Source: Calditrichota bacterium (GTDB lineage Bacteria; Zixibacteria; MSB-5A5; GN15; FEB-12). Taken from it: a stretch of 7,299 nucleotides of DNA. Position 1 is the first letter of the stretch. Each line of letters begins with the position of its first letter. Position numbers and translations under genes: made by a program. The notes beneath the pieces are model-generated. The model was not told the DNA's origin. It saw nothing but the letters and a program-made list of their open reading frames with translations, and did not search any database. Positions 4,598 through 7,299 of this stretch are shown piece by piece. The DNA is taken from NCBI GenBank assembly GCA_030641085.1, contig DAOWIC010000258.1:1-7299 (forward strand), given 5' to 3'.

Positions 4598-5647
4598 ATG
4601 ATCAGCAAAATCGAACAACTGCTGGGCGAAAAAAAGGGTCTGTTGACACACAAGAGCAAGACTATCGACAAGTCGCGCCTTTATGTTCCCGGCCCCGACT
4701 TTGTCAGTGAAGTTGTCGCCCTCACCGATCGCCCGCCCGCAGTGATGCGTTCGCTTCAAAGCATGTACGATCGTGGCCGTCTGGCCGGCACCGGCTACCT
4801 TTCGATTCTACCGGTCGACCAGGGGATTGAGCATTCCGGCGGAGCCTCATTTGCCCCCAACCCGGATTATTTCGATCCGGCGAAGATTGTCGAACTGGGT
4901 ATCAAGGCCGGGTGCAACGCGGTTACGTCCACCTTCGGCGTCCTCGGTTCGGTTTCCCGCAAGTACGCGCACAAAATTCCGTTTATCCTGAAGCTGAATC
5001 ACAACGAACTGCTGTCGCTGCCGAACACGCCCGACCAGATCATGTTCTCCTCGGTCAAGGACGCCTTCAACCTGGGTGCGGTCGCTGTCGGCGCGACGAT
5101 CTACTACGGCTCACCGTTGTCCAATCGCCAGATTCAAGAAGTGAGCGAGGTCTTTTCATACGCGCACGAACTGGGCATGTTCACAGTCCTCTGGTGCTAC
5201 CTGCGCAACGACGCGTTCAAGGCCGACAAGGACTACCATGTCTCGGCCGACCTGACCGGCCAGGCTAACCATCTCGGCGTCACGATCGAGGCCGACATCG
5301 TCAAGCAGAAGCTGCCGGAGAATAACGGCGGCTACAACGCGCTCAAATTCGGCAAGACTCATAAGAAGGTCTATGACGAGTTGACCTCGGACAACCCGAT
5401 AGACCTGACCCGTTACCAGGTGGCCAACTGCTATATGGGCCGGGTGGGACTGATCAACTCCGGCGGCGCCTCGGGCGGCGAGACCGATCTGGCCGACGCC
5501 GTTACCACCGCCGTGATCAACAAGCGTGCCGGCGGCATGGGACTGATTGTCGGACGCAAGGCGTTCCAACGCCCGCTCAAGGAGGGGGTTAAACTGGTCA
5601 ACGCGATTCAGGATGTTTATCTCTGCAAGGAAGTCACCCTGGCGTAG
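4598..5647 (+). CDS. fbaB: Class I fructose-bisphosphate aldolase (FbaB/DhnA type)
   Basis: Cytoplasmic aldolase that interconverts fructose 1,6-bisphosphate with dihydroxyacetone phosphate and glyceraldehyde 3-phosphate in glycolysis and gluconeogenesis, through a Schiff base. The 349-residue length matches E. coli FbaB (350), and long blocks read like it: YLSILPVDQGIEHS (67-80), SADLTGQANHLG (216-227), ADIVKQK (232-238), PIDLTRYQVANCYMGR (267-282), INSGGASGGETDLADAV (286-302) and AVINKRAGGMGLIVGR (305-320). The Schiff-base lysine should be one of those in VKQK (K236 or K238), and the NSGG and GLIVGR loops bind phosphate at the end of the TIM barrel. GGGAG lies 7 bases before the ATG. Upstream there is an A8 tract (4551..4558) and a GATAAT (4573..4578) but no good -35. 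It is a single-gene unit closed by a terminator. Confidence 0.95.
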   Translation: MISKIEQLLGEKKGLLTHKSKTIDKSRLYVPGPDFVSEVVALTDRPPAVMRSLQSMYDRGRLAGTGYLSILPVDQGIEHSGGASFAPNPDYFDPAKIVELGIKAGCNAVTSTFGVLGSVSRKYAHKIPFILKLNHNELLSLPNTPDQIMFSSVKDAFNLGAVAVGATIYYGSPLSNRQIQEVSEVFSYAHELGMFTVLWCYLRNDAFKADKDYHVSADLTGQANHLGVTIEADIVKQKLPENNGGYNALKFGKTHKKVYDELTSDNPIDLTRYQVANCYMGRVGLINSGGASGGETDLADAVTTAVINKRAGGMGLIVGRKAFQRPLKEGVKLVNAIQDVYLCKEVTLA

Positions 5648-5680
5648 CTGCGGTCGCGTCCACCCATGGATAGTAAAGCC

Positions 5681-5710
5681 AAAAGGCCGTCTTTTGAGGC
5701 GGCCTTTTTT
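5681..5710 (+). terminator. Intrinsic terminator of fbaB
   Basis: AAAAGGCCG (5681..5689) and CGGCCTTTT (5700..5708) form a perfect stem, extended inward by up to three pairs, followed by a six-T run (5705..5710). It begins 33 bases after the fbaB stop. The A-rich 5' flank could let it work in both directions, but no gene converges on it here. Confidence 0.9.
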
Positions 5711-5840
5711 GTGAGTTGGAATATGTAAGGCGAGAGTGCTCGTCGTATGATGAAAATCGACCGTTCGCTCCGCTAAGTGACGTCTGCCAGCAGGACGCGG
5801 CGGGGTAGTAAGCTGTTGAATCAATTAAGTAGAGAAGACT

Positions 5841-5850
5841 GCGGTACCGC
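5841..5850. repeat. Perfect 10-bp palindrome upstream of the M48 protease promoter
   Basis: GCGGTACCGC is fully palindromic and lies 18 bases upstream of the candidate -35 of the protease gene. It could bind a dimeric regulator, but it is short enough to arise by chance. Confidence 0.25.
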
Positions 5851-5868
5851 CGGTTGAAAATTATGGGC

Positions 5869-5898
5869 TTGACATTGTTCGTGCTCTAAAGATTTATT
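5869..5898 (+). promoter_or_regulatory. Candidate promoter of the M48 protease gene
   Basis: A perfect TTGACA (5869..5874) is followed after 18 bases by TTTATT (5893..5898), a 4/6 -10 match. Transcription would begin near 5905, about 26 bases before the ATG at 5931, with GGGAG (5921..5925) as ribosome binding site. Confidence 0.45.
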
Positions 5899-5930
5899 CG
5901 GTATACAGCTTGTCAAACAAGGGAGAAAGA

Positions 5931-7247
5931 ATGACCGGGACTTCGAGATTCCTATTTATTCTCTTGGGGCTGATTACTCTTCTACTCGCCTGTCCGCTGA
6001 TGGCTGAGGAAAACCCGCAAGCGGGCGACACGCCGACTGCCGAGCAGGCCGCAAATTCTGTCGACACCACTGTCTCTGATTCTTCGTCGGCAACCGCAGC
6101 CTCGGTCGGCGATGAGCCGCTCTATCCAATGTCACCGGAACGCAAGGCGAAACTCATCTCCTATTCGCGCTTTCGCAATATCTGGCGGTTTGTCGATATT
6201 TTCCTTTCGCTGGGCATTTTGCTGCTGATCCTGTTCACCGGTTTTTCCGCTCGCCTGCGCGATTGGGCCGCCAAAGCAAAGAACAAATTCCTGGTGGCCT
6301 GGCTGTTTTTGATCCTGCTGCTGTTGACCGACTACCTCTTGAATCTGCCGTTCAGTATTTACCGCGGATTCATCGTGGAAAACAATTACGGCTTCTTGAA
6401 CCAGACCTTTCTCCAGTGGTGGGGCGAGGACCTGCTCGGACTGCTGCTGCTAATGATCTTCGCTATCATCCCGGTCTGGTTTCTTTACCGGTTGATATCC
6501 GAGCGAAAACTCTGGTGGCTTTGGTTTTCGCTCGGTGCGATTCCGTTTATTGTGCTGGTGATTGTAGTCGTGCCGGTCGTGATCTCACCGATGTTCAACA
6601 AATTCGAACCGCTCAAGGACAAGGCGCTCGAAACGGAGATACTGGCGTTAGCCGACAAGGCGGGTATCGAAGGCTTCGATGTCTTTCAGGTGAATGCCTC
6701 CAAGCAGTCGGACAAGATCAACGCCTACGTGACCGGCATGTTCTGCAGCAAGCGAATTGTCCTGTACGACAATATGATCAAGAATTTCACCACCGACGAG
6801 ATCAAGTTCGTTATGGGACATGAGATGGGGCACTATGTCATGAACCATATCTGGAAAGGTGTGGGGCTGGCCGTGATCTTTATCATGCTCGCCCTGTGGC
6901 TGACCAACATGACGATTCACAGGGTAATTGACCGCTTCAGAGATCGTTTAGGCTTCGACAAGCTGTCCGATATTGCCTCGCTGCCGTTACTGATGGTTTA
7001 CCTGTCGATCATCGGCTTCATTTTTAACCCGCTCACGAACGGTTTAAGTCGTTATCATGAAAGGCAATCGGATACTTACGGGATGGATATCAGCGGCGTG
7101 TCGGGCGAGGCGGCGGCGATTGCTTTCGACAAGCTGTCGGTCTACAACTTGTCCGACCCTGATCCGCACCCGGTAATCGAATTCTGGTTTTACAGCCATC
7201 CGGCCCTTAAGAAGCGAATGGAGTTTGTGCGAGAATATAGACCATGA
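5931..7247 (+). CDS. M48-family (Ste24/CAAX protease-like) membrane zinc metalloprotease
   Basis: An integral-membrane zinc protease of the Ste24-like branch of M48. The zinc site is HEMGH at 297-301, with the third ligand expected at Glu377 in YHERQSDTYG (E-x3-D) and the usual SHP near the C-terminus (422-424). Hydrophobic segments lie at about 6-21, 88-103, 121-137, 168-187, 197-220, 311-326 and 350-366. The N-terminus is unusual: residues 1-25 look like a signal peptide (or a lipobox, LLAC at 18-21), followed by an acidic Ser/Thr/Ala-rich linker (26-65) before the conserved core. ATG 5931 is chosen over TTG 5910 because GGGAG lies five bases upstream. Bacterial homologues are implicated in membrane protein turnover; CAAX processing is not assumed here. 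Length 438 fits the family plus the extension. A new ORF begins 16 bases downstream, probably co-transcribed. Confidence 0.93.
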   Translation: MTGTSRFLFILLGLITLLLACPLMAEENPQAGDTPTAEQAANSVDTTVSDSSSATAASVGDEPLYPMSPERKAKLISYSRFRNIWRFVDIFLSLGILLLILFTGFSARLRDWAAKAKNKFLVAWLFLILLLLTDYLLNLPFSIYRGFIVENNYGFLNQTFLQWWGEDLLGLLLLMIFAIIPVWFLYRLISERKLWWLWFSLGAIPFIVLVIVVVPVVISPMFNKFEPLKDKALETEILALADKAGIEGFDVFQVNASKQSDKINAYVTGMFCSKRIVLYDNMIKNFTTDEIKFVMGHEMGHYVMNHIWKGVGLAVIFIMLALWLTNMTIHRVIDRFRDRLGFDKLSDIASLPLLMVYLSIIGFIFNPLTNGLSRYHERQSDTYGMDISGVSGEAAAIAFDKLSVYNLSDPDPHPVIEFWFYSHPALKKRMEFVREYRP

Positions 7248-7263
7248 ATCAGGGAGGAAACAA

Positions 7264-7299
7264 ATGGGACTCCGAAGCGTGCGCAAGACATTTCTGACC
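7264..7299 (+). CDS. Start of an unidentified ORF (partial)
   Basis: ATG 7264 is preceded by a strong ribosome binding site, AGGGAGGAAA (7251..7260), and follows the protease stop by 16 bases, so it is very likely the next gene of the same transcript. Only 12 residues are visible (MGLRSVRKTFLT): a basic N-terminus that could be the start of a signal peptide or membrane helix. Nothing can be said about its function. Confidence 0.6.
   Translation, partial: MGLRSVRKTFLT

Noticed and set aside
5156..5824. Minus-strand 222-codon open frame antisense to fbaB
   Set aside because: It is the mirror of the highly conserved aldolase gene, lacks a ribosome binding site and a recognisable protein pattern, and runs through the fbaB terminator.
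5910..5930. TTG 5910 as start of the M48 protease
   Set aside because: The extra seven residues would cover the GGGAG ribosome binding site of ATG 5931 and displace the signal peptide from the N-terminus.

Overview
The window looks like chromosomal DNA from a moderately GC-rich (roughly mid-50s %, by eye), Gram-negative-type bacterium. The evidence is a PEP-CTERM sorted exoprotein, a remnant of an outer-membrane-type beta-barrel protein, and an M48 membrane protease with an N-terminal signal sequence. Together with the bacterial FbaB-type class I aldolase, this suggests an uncultured lineage of the FCB superphylum (Zixibacteria-like). That placement is inference from protein style, not a measurement.

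Layout, left to right. The minus strand carries the first 50 codons of dnaE (PHP domain; the gene runs off the left edge) and a 99-residue PEP-CTERM protein at 493..792. The 342 bases between them hold several inverted repeats, including a 13-bp-arm hairpin at 334..371. A roughly 500-base divergent intergenic region (793..1310) separates the PEP-CTERM gene from recA. It contains a plus-strand terminator-like hairpin with no gene before it, several palindromes, a LexA-type candidate operator, and a good sigma-70-type promoter immediately before the recA start that I favour (ATG 1311).

recA (1311..2357, 348 aa) ends at a strong intrinsic terminator and is not followed by recX. Next are two tandem STAS-domain genes (2624..2968 and 2981..3316), about half identical, sharing one terminator. 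Immediately after it, 3381..3623 is an unannotated broken gene: the C-terminal 79 or so codons of a DUF5916-like protein, without its N-terminus and with one internal stop. A PhzF-family isomerase gene (3653..4441), a class I fructose-bisphosphate aldolase gene (4598..5647) and a Ste24-like M48 metalloprotease gene (5931..7247) follow. The aldolase ends at an intrinsic terminator, as does the PhzF gene. A new ORF starts at 7264, 16 bases after the protease, and runs off the right edge.

Most of these genes appear to be separate transcription units: each of recA, the STAS pair, phzF-like and fbaB ends with its own intrinsic terminator. Only the STAS pair, and the protease with its downstream ORF, look co-transcribed. 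The functions are mostly housekeeping (replication, recombination, central carbon metabolism, membrane proteolysis), with STAS regulators and an exported sorted protein as the accessory part. I see no CRISPR array, insertion sequence, tRNA, rRNA or phage gene, and no convincing new multi-gene system. The points most worth following up are the DUF5916-like remnant, the STAS pair lacking the usual phospho-serine, the tiny PEP-CTERM protein and the signals upstream of recA.
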